From NCBI GenBank assembly GCA_030704615.1, contig CM060731.1, positions 49,311,241-49,375,240 on the forward strand: a stretch of 64,000 bases of DNA, given 5' to 3'. Both the position numbers and the translations under genes were made by a program. The stretch is from Takakia lepidozioides. Lineage: Eukaryota; Streptophyta; Takakiopsida; Takakiales; Takakiaceae. The notes under the pieces are model-generated. The model saw only the letters and a program-made list of their open reading frames with translations. It was not told the origin of the DNA and made no database searches. Of this stretch, positions 46,246 to 57,318 are shown piece after piece (the first letter of the stretch is position 1; each line of letters opens with the position of its first letter).

Positions 46246-47741
46246 GGGACCTCCGCAAATCGTGAGACAGAGGAAACGTTCTACTTTAAGCAGAGAGACG
46301 TGAGAATGCTTCAGTTATGGGTGCCGCTCTTCCCATATAAATAGTTCGCCGAAGAGATTGATGGAGCAGGACTGTCGTGTGAATGGGGTGTTGCAAAGTT
46401 TGGATTAGATTTCGGAAGATATCAGCAAATTTGTTGTTAAGAAGATAATCAGTCATTAGGCACACCCTAAAGTCGTGGATCACGAGGATGGGATTTCCTT
46501 TGAAAGATTCTATGCACCGGGAATACTTTGAAGTCTCGAACTTCGTGATCGCAGAACTCCCAAGTTGTCATTGGTAGACTGGCACTGGATACGGATGAAC
46601 CAATTTACTATGGAGACTACCGAACAATGTTGAAAGAAGTTATAGTACTACCACAGAAAGAGAAGCTTTATGCAGTCAAGAAATTCAGACATTATTAATT
46701 ACTTATCAATTGGGAAGGAAGTTCCTGTTTATTGTTAACCATTAGGCATTAATTTATCCGGAGGAGCTTTGTATGGCCACAGAGAACTGACAGCTGTCTC
46801 AACTGAATTGCAGCCTCGGGTGAGCAGCGATTGGCAATGAGCTTTGGGCCAGTGGGCTGTCTTGGTAAGTGAATGACTGTCTTGAGGAAGGCAGGAATTT
46901 TGGGCTGAGCTCTGAGGCTGAGTTGTATTAGTTCAGGCCTTTTCTTTTTCGACATGAAAATTTTAGAGTATGTAAAGCTGGTGAGAAGAAGTGGAAACTG
47001 GAAACCAGTTAAGTCAGACTAGGACAATTGATGTTAGTATCTGATTTGGGAGGGAGGTTTTTGAAGTAAAGAAAGGTTGTGTGGACAACAAAACCATCTG
47101 AAATCTCAATCTCTACATGCATCACAGGAGGGCCCGCATCAGTGACCTAAAACTTAATATTTACAGTTACTAGCTCTCAATAGAAACTGCAGGTTGACCA
47201 ACTTTAGTGTACAACTCTCAGTAAGAACATCTCTAATCTGAGTGTCTACGGAGGGCCCGCATCAAATAACCTGACACTCCATTCCAGTCCTAGGAGGAGG
47301 AACCTCAATCAGAGCAGCAGGAATATTACTAAGGTGGTAACCAAACACGGTCACCCACTCTCTACACAGACTACAGGTTGACCAACTTTAGTGACCATTG
47401 ATATGGCAGGATCATTCGCACTATCAATCAAGCAAGTTTCAGATGGACTGTTGATACTTGATACCAGTGAATGAGGTTAGTACTTGTGAACGGTGAGAAA
47501 TGAAGTTAGAGTAAGGGCGCCAAAACAACTAAAGCCTGAATGGCCCGGTATCCTACATTCTGGAGTCGTCAGTAATTTCTCTGCACTTTGTACAGGCTCA
47601 TTATGGACTCAGAAATAGATACATAAATCCCCATGGGTGCAGCCTTTGCCACGCACAAGACAGAGACCCAACCTTTGAGCTGAGGTCTACAGGCCAGCCT
47701 AACTCAACGCTGTCAAGGAGGCCAGCCGCCAGGGCATGGGC

Positions 47742-48138
47742 ATGCTTCACGCGAGGCATGCCTCACGGGTACAAGGGATATAACTCAGTTGTTATAGCAC
47801 AGCCCTTGCACTTTGGGTCGTTGCGCTTACCCATGCCTAATTGTGTAGGCTGTAATGATAGTATCTTTCACCTAAACTGGTGGTTAACTTTCTCCCAGGA
47901 ATAGGGAGGAGGAGTGGAAGATGCCACTAAAAAACTTTACCGCGACAAAATGCAGAGAAAGTAGGCTGGGTAGTTGGTTAGATCTTGTATGGATCCTACA
48001 TATGGCGATGCATTATCTCTCTTCAACCCTTCAAGCACATGTGAACGAAGAACATGGACCCACCCATCGTCTCTCCAGCTGGTAGGAACATAGGCACCTG
48101 CCAGATCGTCCCATGGGTCATAGACTGACCATAGAACT
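47742..48138 (+). other. Nuclear insertion of plastid DNA: trnA-UGC 5' exon and group II intron
   Basis: 47775-47810 reads GGGATATAACTCAGTTGTTA... and ends CCCTTGCA, which is the 5' half of plastid tRNA-Ala(UGC) up to the intron site. It continues with decayed group II intron sequence (TGGGTCGTTGCG, then GTAATGATAGTATCTT). The 3' half of the tRNA is absent, so it is not functional. Comparison with tandem unit 1, which runs straight from GCATGGGCGTC to TTATTACACGC at 42410-42431, bounds the insertion. The origin of the right half (about 47940-48138) is less certain. Confidence 0.75.
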
Positions 48139-50552
48139 ATTACACGCTCAGTATAACCTTGCATTCGCATGTACCGTACTCCACGTGCCTCCGTACACAT
48201 GACTCTCGCCTACAAGAGTCACAATGAGCCTGTAGAGTTCTTTCTGCTGGACCAGGCGAGGCAGTGGCCCTGACATAGGAGGTAATAAGGCCGTCAGTGA
48301 CGTCTGGGTTAGGGGCCACTGCCTTGCCTCGCTGGCATTTTACGGGGAATCTGCAGCCTCTGATTAGCTGCAGACCGTAATGACTTGTATGCTTCTGCAT
48401 ACTGTGCCTGCACTGTGGAGTGTAATTCACTGGAAGCAGGACACAATCTGCCCCCCAAGATCCTTAACGAGGCCACGGAGTCTACGTGGAAATCAGAGCA
48501 CTGAAGACCATGATACGAAAGGCGAACAGGCCATTATGCAAAAGCACGTGTTCCTGCACCGTAGAGTTTAATCCACTGGAAGAAGGACATAATCTGCCCC
48601 CGAAACCCTTAACGAGGCCACGGGGTATCCGTGGAAACTAGAGGACCATACTCCTGATCTTGCGAAGGGGTTCCCCATTACATGTAGCAGGTCTTCGAAC
48701 GCTTAATCCTCGCAGCATGAGTTCCGTGTCCTCACTCTCATGCTGCGAGGATTAAGCGTTCGAAGAGAGTGAGGAGAGCAAGGTTGACAGATGTGTGCTG
48801 AACTGGACGTGAATGTGGTCGAGAAGGGCAAATCTGAGTGACTCCAGAATTGCCGGATGGAACTTGTGTGCTTGAAACCAGCGAGTATGATTATGTTAGT
48901 TGCAAATCCGGTACTTACGTGCTTGCGCAGTCCTAAGCTCTTGGAGCTGTACCTTGTTTGTATCCATTAAATTGCGTTGCTCGCACCAGGGTTCTTGAAC
49001 TCAATCGAGGCCATTTTTTTCACACGCCAGCAATATTGAAGAACATAATCTTTTGTAAAATGTTCAAATGTACTACTGATCAATAGACAAATGAGGACAT
49101 CTAAAAGTCGAGTAGCCGGGACTGAGCTTGGAGGATGGGTCAACGTCACTGCTGTGTTCCCATGGAACCGGGGCGTCCTGCACAACCGGGACGCCAAAGC
49201 CTGACTGCAATTACATCCTCCAAGAGCCCTGGGATAGGGCACAAGCAGGGAGGGATAGAGGTTCATGGCCTGTATTCCATTCGCCTTCTGCAAAGGAGGG
49301 GGTGGACCAGGTTAAAACTCGGCCTCCAGTCTGACTGTCATAGTATCTTGCGTTCGCCGAGCGGGAGGTGTACTCTTTCCGCCACGACGCACAAGTGCAC
49401 GTACTTCACGTACTTGAGATTGATGTACTGTATGCTTCATGTTTGTGTACCGTACCTATCGTTATGTCTAGTACAATCATCTCTACAGGTGTTATTTCTA
49501 GTAGTACCACTTCACACGTTCGAAGCGAGACATCGCCCGTTCAACATTGAAGGATCGGCAACTGATCATATTACAGCTCTGTTATGCTATGTCATGTAAA
49601 GAAAGGTGACAGGAAATCTTTCGGGTAGAAGCTCAGTTAAGTTGAAAAAGAACTTGAATCCAAGCTTCAGGCCCTTGGGATGGATTTTTCTCTTGCAGGG
49701 CAGCTGGGGTTCAGAGACACAATCCTCACGATGGTTCCTGCATCGATGTGCGTACCAATTCCAATATGCCGGGAGTGGATATGGCAGCGAATTACTAGTC
49801 TTTTATAAAACTTCTCTATCAAACGCCGAGAAAGCGTATTTAAATTCAAAGAGCCATCTTGTCCACTTCACAATGCATGTGGTTGACATGCCTACATGGA
49901 CGTTCGGTGACTTAGAGAATGAAGTATACATTCATATGAAAATCGCTTCAATTTGCATGTAGCGTCGGATACAAAAAGCAGCGACCGGACTGTTTTCTCA
50001 GCTCTCAAGAGAGAAAGAAGAGAAATCATCGAGAGCACTGAAAGAGGTTTGTGCGCTTGATCAGACCCTAAACCAGCATACACGATAAGCCCAATGTAGG
50101 CACGATAATAACAAACTCGAACAGTTCTTACAGATGTCACCTTCTAACAACATTGACAATGGCTAAGAACAACATATCGAATTCCACTCCCAAGGATAAC
50201 TCCTTAGAATTACAAATAGCAGTATTTTGGCGTGCTTCAGTTCCTCAGCTGCCGTTCCTCCCGGCCGATCAAGTGGAGACGTGCAACAACAATAGTCAAA
50301 TTAACGCTCAAAACGACTTACAAGTCTCTTTCGAATGTAACGACAGTCCTGAATGATTTCTCAAAGAAATGGAGTCACCGTTCGAACCAAAAACATTGGA
50401 AGAGGATTGAAGTGAGAAAATTACGTCAGCCGAACATACCACTTCAAACCCGTCGGCCTGCAGCATTTAGAAATGCCATAAATTGCATCATCAGCCCTGA
50501 CGCCATCTTCCCTGCATGTGAATTTACAGATCTGCAGATTTGCCTCTCTTAC
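48139..50552. other. Repeat-rich intergenic region
   Basis: Contains a diverged tandem pair (48417-48488 and 48553-48624, offset 136 bp, sharing AACGAGGCCACGG) and the hairpin at 48693-48765. ORFs at 49135-49599 and 49606-49962 show no recognised domain. Confidence 0.5.
48693..48765. repeat. Perfect 28-bp inverted repeat (hairpin), 17-nt loop
   Basis: Arms 48693-48720 and 48738-48765 are exact reverse complements (CTTCGAACGCTTAATCC... against ...GGATTAAGCGTTCGAAG). A second 10-bp pair (48729-48738 with 48766-48775, TCCTCACTCT and AGAGTGAGGA) surrounds the right arm, so two foldings compete. Confidence 0.95.
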
Positions 50553-51093
50553 CAAGAGAGCTTGAGAGCATGTTCTGAAAGTCCGGACAAGTGCAACTAG
50601 GAAAATCTCCAATAGTAATCTCATAGGTCCTGTCATGAACATCCAATCTAGAGGTCGCCATGGTGTGCACCCGCCCATAGCCTGACAAGGGGACATTCAC
50701 AATTTGGGTGACGCAACAGTGCAGCATTCTAGCAGACTTTATCTTGCACTCATTATCTGCACCAGCCTCAACCCAAAATACCGCATTTCCATTTTTTTTT
50801 GTGGACCAATCGTTGCCCTGTCGAGGACATGCAGGAAAGTTGGAAGGGAAAGCCATTGGAGAAACCGGCGTTACGACAGTTGGGCCTCTCAGAAGGCGAA
50901 ACCTGGGCTCCTCTAGCATGTTAATTTCTAGTTTGGAGAGTGTGGTTCCTAACTTCACTGGCCACACGGCTGGAATTTGAGGCTTCATTATCACAGAATC
51001 CCGAACAGTCCCCATGACACAGCGCACAATGTCATCCGGGCAGAACCAAAACTTGTGAGGCCTAGACTCTCGCGACATGTAATGCTTGAACAA
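50553..51093 (-). CDS. SWIM-type zinc-finger-like exon, probably transposon-derived
   Basis: A minus-strand ORF of about 180 codons starts MFKHYMSRESRPHKFWF and ends in YEITIGDFPSCTCPDFQNM, the CxC half of a SWIM zinc finger. A strong donor (CTTG|GTAAGA, exon end 50553) follows at once. The CxH half would be on a next exon, which I could not find downstream. SWIM domains of this kind occur in MULE/FAR1-type transposases and related plant proteins. The exon lies head to head with the methyltransferase-like gene, with a palindrome between them. Likely partial or decayed. Confidence 0.5.
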
Positions 51094-51159
51094 GCTGGTG
51101 AATGTCGAGGCAGGAGTTCCGCATGTCCCCTTCGAAATCTGGGCGGTGCACTTCTGAAA

Positions 51160-51183
51160 CGCTATTAGGGTGCCCTAATAGCG
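51160..51183. repeat. 11-bp palindrome between divergent ORFs
   Basis: CGCTATTAGGG, TG, CCCTAATAGCG form a perfect dyad about 70 bp upstream of the SWIM-like ORF (-) and about 170 bp upstream of the first methyltransferase-like block (+). It could be an operator-like site or a terminus. Confidence 0.85.
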
Positions 51184-52098
51184 ACACACTTGACTTTTGA
51201 TGCTTGGGAGTCCGAACTATATGTCACATTGCCTCTGTACAGTCAGACTCCACTACCAGCAACATGTTCTCCCCTTCTCCCCGGACTGTAGTGGTTGGAG
51301 ATTCGAGAGGGAACGATGTTGAAGAAGATTCACCCACGAAAGTGGGGGGGCACATGCACACGAGGTACCGAGAAGTTGTCCCTATCGTGGAATTGAGCAG
51401 GCCATTAACGAAGCAACGGACTTATGCCGCAAAAACGTTGTCACAGCGTTCACCAAACAGCTTCGTATAGCTGATCCTAGTCTCGGTGCAGGATTCCTAG
51501 ACCAAGTGCGGTTCCATTGGAACAAGAGTGGCAAGCTAGAAATGACACATGAGAAGTGGCATAGGCTTGCAATGGCAATGGTGGAACCAAAGCACAAGGT
51601 GCGATCGCTTAAGATCTAGAACTCTGACCTTGTCCTCTGTTAGGCAAACAACTTTCATTTCGTGGGGCCTTTCAGCGATGTCGACTGGGACAAGTGGCTC
51701 CATAAAGCGACATTTTGGTGCCAGGTGCAGAAGTCATCTTGCCTTTGTCGTCGCAATAACTTGCATTGAAATTACAATTGTTTATAAACGCATCGGAACA
51801 CAAGCTTGTGTCTTGGCAGCTGGAGGAGAGGGGTTTGGAAGTTATGGAGCAAACTCTTCATGACTTCAAAATCGAGGTAATTGAGCCCGATGAATCTTTC
51901 GGCACTTTCATTTGGAGGTGGAAAGAGATTGTTTGGCAGTATGCCTTCTTCCGTGAATTCGCAGTAGAGGGGGGAATTCTACGCTCTAACCTGTTCAATG
52001 CGCAGTACAATGGGGAGCAGGCAATGAAGCGAGTCAATTACATGTTAGATTGGAACTGCATTCCCATTTTTTTTTTTTTTGCATTTTTTTTCCCTCCG

Positions 52099-52480
52099 AA
52101 AGGGGACTGGTTCAAACCAGGGTTCAGGCTTGCGTTAACGCAAGCCTGACCAAGAGTGTTTTTTTTTTTTTGACCAAGAGTTTAATTTTATGTAATCTTT
52201 CTGTCCTTGGAGTCGTAGGAAAGGGGACTGGTTTCATACCAGGGTTCAGGCTTGCATTAACATAAGCCTGACCAAGAGTGGAATTTTATGTAATATTTCC
52301 ACCACGTATTCATGTTTGCGTATTCATGTAGCATGCGTATTCATGCTTGCGTTGACAAAAGCATGAATACGGACATTGGGCACTGTGGGTGAGGGGACTT
52401 CTCAGGGCATATAGTGCAGGTGAGGGGACTTCTCTCAGACCTCAGATCAAGCTTGCGTTGATGCAAACATGATTCAAGCC
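52099..52480. repeat. Hairpin repeat family with GCTTGCGTTRACGCAAGC core
   Basis: Palindromes at 52125-52148 (perfect, 24 bp), 52247-52270 (two mismatches), 52337-52370 (12-bp perfect arms) and 52448-52471. A related half occurs at 53707-53726. The first two lie in tandem copies of an about 100-bp unit (AAAGGGGACTGGTT... to ...GACCAAGAGTG). They occupy a putative intron of the methyltransferase-like gene. Confidence 0.85.
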
Positions 52481-53805
52481 TGTGTTTGCAATGTGTTTAT
52501 TCCACAACACGCATAGATATGCTGGCTATTCTGATATCAATATGTGATTGGCTTCTGGTGATTTTTTGTTTGCTTTCATCGCAGGTATATCCACGAAGTG
52601 CTTTCGCCTGGCGGTTTTATGAGCTCCTACCCATTCTTCATCGATAGCTAGGCAAAGACAAATCCTGACACAACTATGTACCCAGCCGGTATTTTGGAGG
52701 ACTGGAGCAGATCTCATTTGAAAGACTGTGGCTTGTACCTGGATTGCCCCAAACAATCAATCACACCATGGGCGGAGAACATCCTTCGGAGCTTGAATGA
52801 CAATGCAGAGGCTCTTGCTCCTCTGACGGATAGCTGCAGTTGAGAGATCTCCAGGTTTTGAAAGCAAAGGAACCGGTGGTGAGTCAGAACCCGAAGAAAA
52901 AGGACAGAAGAAGGAAAAAAGAAAAAGAGGCTGATGACGTTCAGACTTTAGCTTCTGGACAAGGTAGGGCTCAAAGGGGGTCAAAGGGGCCTGCTCAGTG
53001 TGACCGGCCATACGAGGCCCTTCCTAACCCTGGCAGAGAGGTGTTGCTACTCAATTCCAACACAAGACAGTGAACGAAGGCTTCTTGGACATGATGGCAT
53101 TTCAGAGGAAAGGAGTCACCGACGTGGAGAAGTCTCCGACTTGGGAGACACTGTCGTCATTCCTCACTCTGGTAAATTCATTATCTCTTCCAGCTTGTGT
53201 GTATGTAGATTTGAAGACTGTTTGCAGGTCTTCTAAGTGGGTATGCTTTCTTTGTTGGATGTTAAGGCTGCCAAAGGTCCATTTTAGGTGAACGGGGAGA
53301 AGAAACCCTTTGCATGCGAGCTCGTAGTTGTGGATATTCCTAACGGGCTTCCAGTCCCCGACATTCCTCTGATGGGTGTGACTCCCGCCTGGAATGCATG
53401 GGATGATCGCTACTGGCCTTGGGTCTTCAGATTCTGTGGGCATTCCTTGGCTGACAATGGTTGTCTGCTCATCCTCCAAGCAGCCAATTCAAAGTGTTGG
53501 CGCTAGCTCGCCAGTTTCCTTAAGTTAGGTGGAATGAAGGTGATTAAAAGTTGGAATGGGGTTAACAGCTTGCCACTCACAAAGGGGGACTTCCCAAGCC
53601 AGAAGGTAGATTCTCATTTCATCATTTGCTTTCAACCCTCCAAAAATGTCGCTACGGTTTTGACTCGTCTGTTTCCAATTTTTGCTTGTCATTCTCCCCT
53701 ACTATATTTGCGTTGACGCAAGCATGGTGCAAGTGTTCTCATTAGTCTTTCCACAGCCCTGGCTTCGGTGCCCACTCCGGTGTCTTCCCTGTTTTAATCG
53801 TGCAG

Positions 53806-54569
53806 ACTCGTGCGCTTTCGACGCACACTGTCTTGTAAGAGAACGCCACCCATCCACACCGTCTTCCGTGAAGGAGTTCGAAGTCCTGAAGGGGGGGGCG
53901 CATGTTGACTCCTCTTGCGATCCGGTGGATGATGATTTTATCTACAACTACGTGGATGCATCACTTATAGTGTTGCGGGCGTCCGGAGAGCCATGGAGAA
54001 GTGCACGGGAGAAGAGTCCCGCCTGCATGCAGATTGTCATCGAATCCTGTAGTGTCCAAGGGTCCCGGGTTGTTGATCTCACTCTTGGAACAAGTTTGTG
54101 GTTTGCACTGACAGTCTCGCAAATGTTCTGCCTTCATTTGCTGTTCTTTTTGGATTGCAGGCACGCCTTGCTCTTTGCTCATTGATCGGTGACTCTAAAC
54201 CTGTTCCATCCGGAATGGGTCTGCACTCCCACCCAGATGTGCTATGAAACATTTCTCACTAATTATTGACCTCTTCATCGCAGACCGGTCTATTTGAGGC
54301 CGTCTGTCTCGTGAGGGTACATCCACTGTCGATTCCCACCACAGTGGTTGAGTTCGAGCTTCATGGGGGAGGATGTTTCATAAACGAGAGATTCGATCCT
54401 GTCATCGATGACATACACTACAACTATGTGGACTCCAATGTATGTTTGCGAAAGCCAAATGGAACGCCTTGGAGAGGGACCCGTGAAAAAAGCCCGGCTT
54501 TTATCCAAACGATCATTGAGAGTTGTTCTCGGCCAGGGGCCCGCATCATAGATCTCACTCTCAGCACAG
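53806..54569 (+). repeat. Duplicated motif I exon in the methyltransferase-like gene
   Basis: Exons 53806-54093 and 54284-54569 are homologous: both have CLVR, a DP-(V/I)-DD-(F/I)-x-YNYVD block, PW(R)-REKSPA, (V/I)IESCS and end at (V/I)(V/I)DLTL. Only the second splices cleanly into the downstream GVSYHACKAG exon in the same phase as a motif I continuation. Confidence 0.7.
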
Positions 54570-55389
54570 GTTTCTCTTCTTGCCTTTGTCATCGATTTCT
54601 TTTCTTCTGCACGTCCTTTACTCAATATTCTAAAACTCTAATTCCATCATTCTGTCTCTTGCAGGCGTTTCTTACCATGCTTGCAAGGCAGGTGGCAGAC
54701 ACTTGTTTGGTATGGAAGGAGATGCAGATATTTTCACTGGCCTACTCGCCGAGTTGCAAGGGGGTTCGTCTACCTCCAGTGTGAAGGATGTCACTGCGCA
54801 AATTGATATCCTCGACGGAGACGACAAGGACCTGGGACTTTTCATGTGAGTAAGTTCAATTTCTGTCTATTTCATCCCTGTGTATATTCTCTGTCGCGTC
54901 CCCTTCTGTTGTCTGATTATTACCCAAATGGTGCATTTCTGATTGCAGGAATGTCAACGCAATCCCGTTGCCCCTGTCTTCCATATACTTGAGGGACTTG
55001 TGCTGGAGCCCATCTCCTATTTATGTCCTTCCCGACTACGCGGAAGGCATTGCTCGTGTGCATGCAGCTGTGCTTTCTCCCCCACCCTTGCGTTGGAGTT
55101 CCAGGAAGATGCTCAGGCACCTCTGCGCAAAGGTCTTTTTAGATGATAGCGCCGCAATTTCAGGTGGTAGCATTAGCAATGTTGACACCACCTACGGATG
55201 TACTTGAGGGCATTCATTTATGGAACATGAGGGGACACACTCTCCGTTTTCCGTTGCACCACCATTTCTCTTCCCACCATCCGTTGTAGTGAGCACAGAC
55301 TACAATGAAATTCACATCCCGTCATTGAAACATTTTCTCCCCCGCGTCCTGCGAATTTGAAAGTGTTTTCTTTCTAAACATTGCTCTCC

Positions 55390-55640
55390 AATTCAACCGT
55401 GTGCATTCAATAAAAGTTTTTCAACAGAGATGAATATGTGCATAGTCCAGTAGACAGTCATTCGACATATGCCATCACACCAATATTTGGTTGGATGGAT
55501 GGAGGATGAATGTTTTTGGATGGATGAAGCCAGATTGGATGTGACCTGTGGATGAATGCTGCATGCATGGATGGTCCCATGGATGATGTCAGTGCGCAGT
55601 ATCATGCACAGGGGCAGGATGGCGAGGTTCACTGTCGGGG
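55390..55640. repeat. GGATGGATG / ATTCATCCA-rich tract, left copy
   Basis: Short imperfect repeats of TGGATGGATG and TGGATGAATG. The reverse complement pattern (ATTCATCCA, TTCATCCAG) fills 57420-57620 on the other side of the reverse transcriptase fragment. Confidence 0.65.
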
Positions 55641-55893
55641 TTGAAGTGGGTCCCTACGGCTGACAAGGGTTGGGGTTTCTGTTTGGGGTTGCAGGGTAAA
55701 TATGGATGAAGACGTGTTTCTGCGGTAATGGGTCCTCTTCCACGGAAATAGACGCCGCATCTTTCCCAAAATCATGCCACGTGTCCTGGGCTCACAGACT
55801 CCCGGGCTCACACTCTAGCATCCCCCCCCCATAGTTTGGAGACGCGACCCCCGCATCACTTGCCTAAATTCTCTCCTGGTATGCCAAGCCCTC

Positions 55894-56896
55894 TTGCCCC
55901 CTCCTCTGGACCACGGTACCATCCCGAATTGGGTTGTTGTCCTCGCCAAGCTAGGAAGGGACGCAAAAAAAGCCGCATATCTTATAACCAAACAAAAAAC
56001 TAGTGATAACCACAAAAAGTTTATTACCTCCTTTGGCCAGCTCCTACATGACCATCCCAAAAGAGCACACAAAGCCATCTTTAACCCTACGCTCAACCCA
56101 CCAATTGACTGCCTTAAACACCGGCTGGGCCATCTCTTGACAAGCCCCACCGATATCAACAAAGAAATATGGATACAAGCATCCGCTTCCTATACGCCTG
56201 CTATCACGAACTACCTACACCCTGAGCACCACCACCCCAATTGTTTATGTAAAGTCAAGCATTACCCATGGCATGATCTCGACGGATTCTCCTTAGACAA
56301 ACGTGGGATATCCACAGACCACATACATGACCTATTCACACTAGATCTTTATGACTCTTGCCTTAAAGGTCTATCCAAATCAAAAGCCCCTGGACCAGAT
56401 ATGATCCCTAACGCTATATTACAAGCGCTTGACCCCCATTTTCATACCCTCTTCTTCAAATTTTTCAAACTATGTTACCAACTCAAGCGTATCCCACCCA
56501 CTTGGAAACATAGTCGCACCATCCTGCTATTTAAGAAAGGCGACCCTACTGACCTTGGTAACTACAGACCCATAGCCCTAGCCAACACTATCTATAAATT
56601 GTTTACCAGCACACTGACCACGTTGCTATCCAATTACGGAGAACAACACCATATTCTGAGCGACCCCCAGGAGGGCTTCCGAGCCACACGTAGCACAACC
56701 CGTCAAATACAATACGTCCTCTCAGCCCTCGAAGATGCCAAGCTGAATAAACAAGATATCTACCTCCTGTATATAGACTTTAAAAATGCCTTCGGATCCT
56801 TAGATCATGCCAAACTACTTGCAATCATGACGGACCTTGGTTATCCCATCGATGCCATCCAACTCATTGGCAATATCTATACCAACAGCACTACAG
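55894..56896 (+). mobile_element. Non-LTR (LINE) reverse transcriptase fragment
   Basis: One long ORF encodes the pre-RT linker and RT fingers/palm: SKAPGPDMIPNAIL, WKHSRTILLFKKGDP, NYRPIALANTIYKLF and YIDFKNAFGSLDH (motif A Asp). It stops being LINE-like just after NIYTNSTTEY at about 56896, before the YxDD catalytic motif C. No endonuclease and no 3' end or poly-A are seen. LINEs are normally 5'-truncated, so the loss of the 3' part points to later deletion or recombination. Not autonomous. Confidence 0.9.
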
Positions 56897-57004
56897 AATA
56901 CTCCAGCTCAACACGAAGACATGGCCGACATTGACGACGATTTTGATTGTGAGTAAGTCTACACCATTCTTTTACGTTCTTCTTTGTCAGCTTTTGCTTC
57001 TTTA

Positions 57005-57318
57005 GTTGGGCCTCCACTGTCGTGTGAGAATGGGGGATGCTCATGAAACTTTGGGATGTTTTTGCAGGAGCCCAAGATTGCCAAGGTTCCTCCCTTTCTT
57101 TGCGAACCCAGACTTCTATCCTAGTCTGCCCCCCCTTCTTGAATTGCCATGTTATGTGGAGGCTGCAGCCAAAGCATTTGCTCTCCAGACATCTCCCCCT
57201 CCTCTGCTTTGCGACCGGAGGGGAAATGTGGATAGCAGGGCTAGGGTGTTCATTGATAGTTGTGCTTTAGTTTTGGATGCAAACTCCTCTGGCAGTGCAT
57301 CTTCTTGTTCGAAATGAT
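57005..57318 (+). other. Possible detached 3' exon of the methyltransferase-like gene
   Basis: After an acceptor-like TTTTTGCAG at 57067 the frame reads FFANPDFYPSLPPLLELPCY and continues to a stop at 57317. It is preceded at about 56915-56955 by ADIDDDFDC and a GTGAGTAAG donor. These coding-like pieces do not belong to the LINE and may be the end of the upstream gene, split by it. The phase link could not be made. Confidence 0.3.

Larger units (their letters stand above)
43390..48210. repeat. Tandem duplication unit 2 (UGT gene plus upstream region)
   Basis: Collinear with 38350-42650 at an offset of about 5.1 kb. It carries two extra segments relative to unit 1: about 560 bp at 46500-47060 and about 400 bp at 47742-48138 (the plastid-like insertion). 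Confidence 0.85.
51330..55207 (+). pseudogene. Decayed multi-exon gene resembling beta-class N4/N6 DNA methyltransferases
   Basis: Coding blocks in order: 51383-51598 (YRGIEQAINEATDLCRKN, ending MVEPKHK), 51644-51743 (FHFVGPFSDVDWDKWLHKAT), 51766-52067 (EERGLEVMEQTLHDFKIEV), 52587-52843, 53071-53171, 53288-53608 (VVVDIPNGLPVPD, then LADNGCLLIL), 53806-54093, 54284-54569, 54665-54845 and 54949-55207. The VVVDIPNG block sits where motif IV (DPPY) would be. The later IIDLTLSTG|GVSYHACKAG, GRHLFGMEGD block fits motif I plus the acidic end of strand 2. Motif IV before motif I is the beta-class order (PF01555-like). Both motifs deviate from consensus. In-frame TAGs at about 52649 and 53504, a frameshift near 52843 and other stops show decay. 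Non-seed plants have N4-cytosine methyltransferases (for example Marchantia DN4MT1); kinship is a hypothesis. Confidence 0.5.

Noticed and set aside
47775-47850. Functional tRNA-Ala
   Set aside because: Only the 5' half is present, followed by group II intron-like sequence; it is a decayed plastid insertion.
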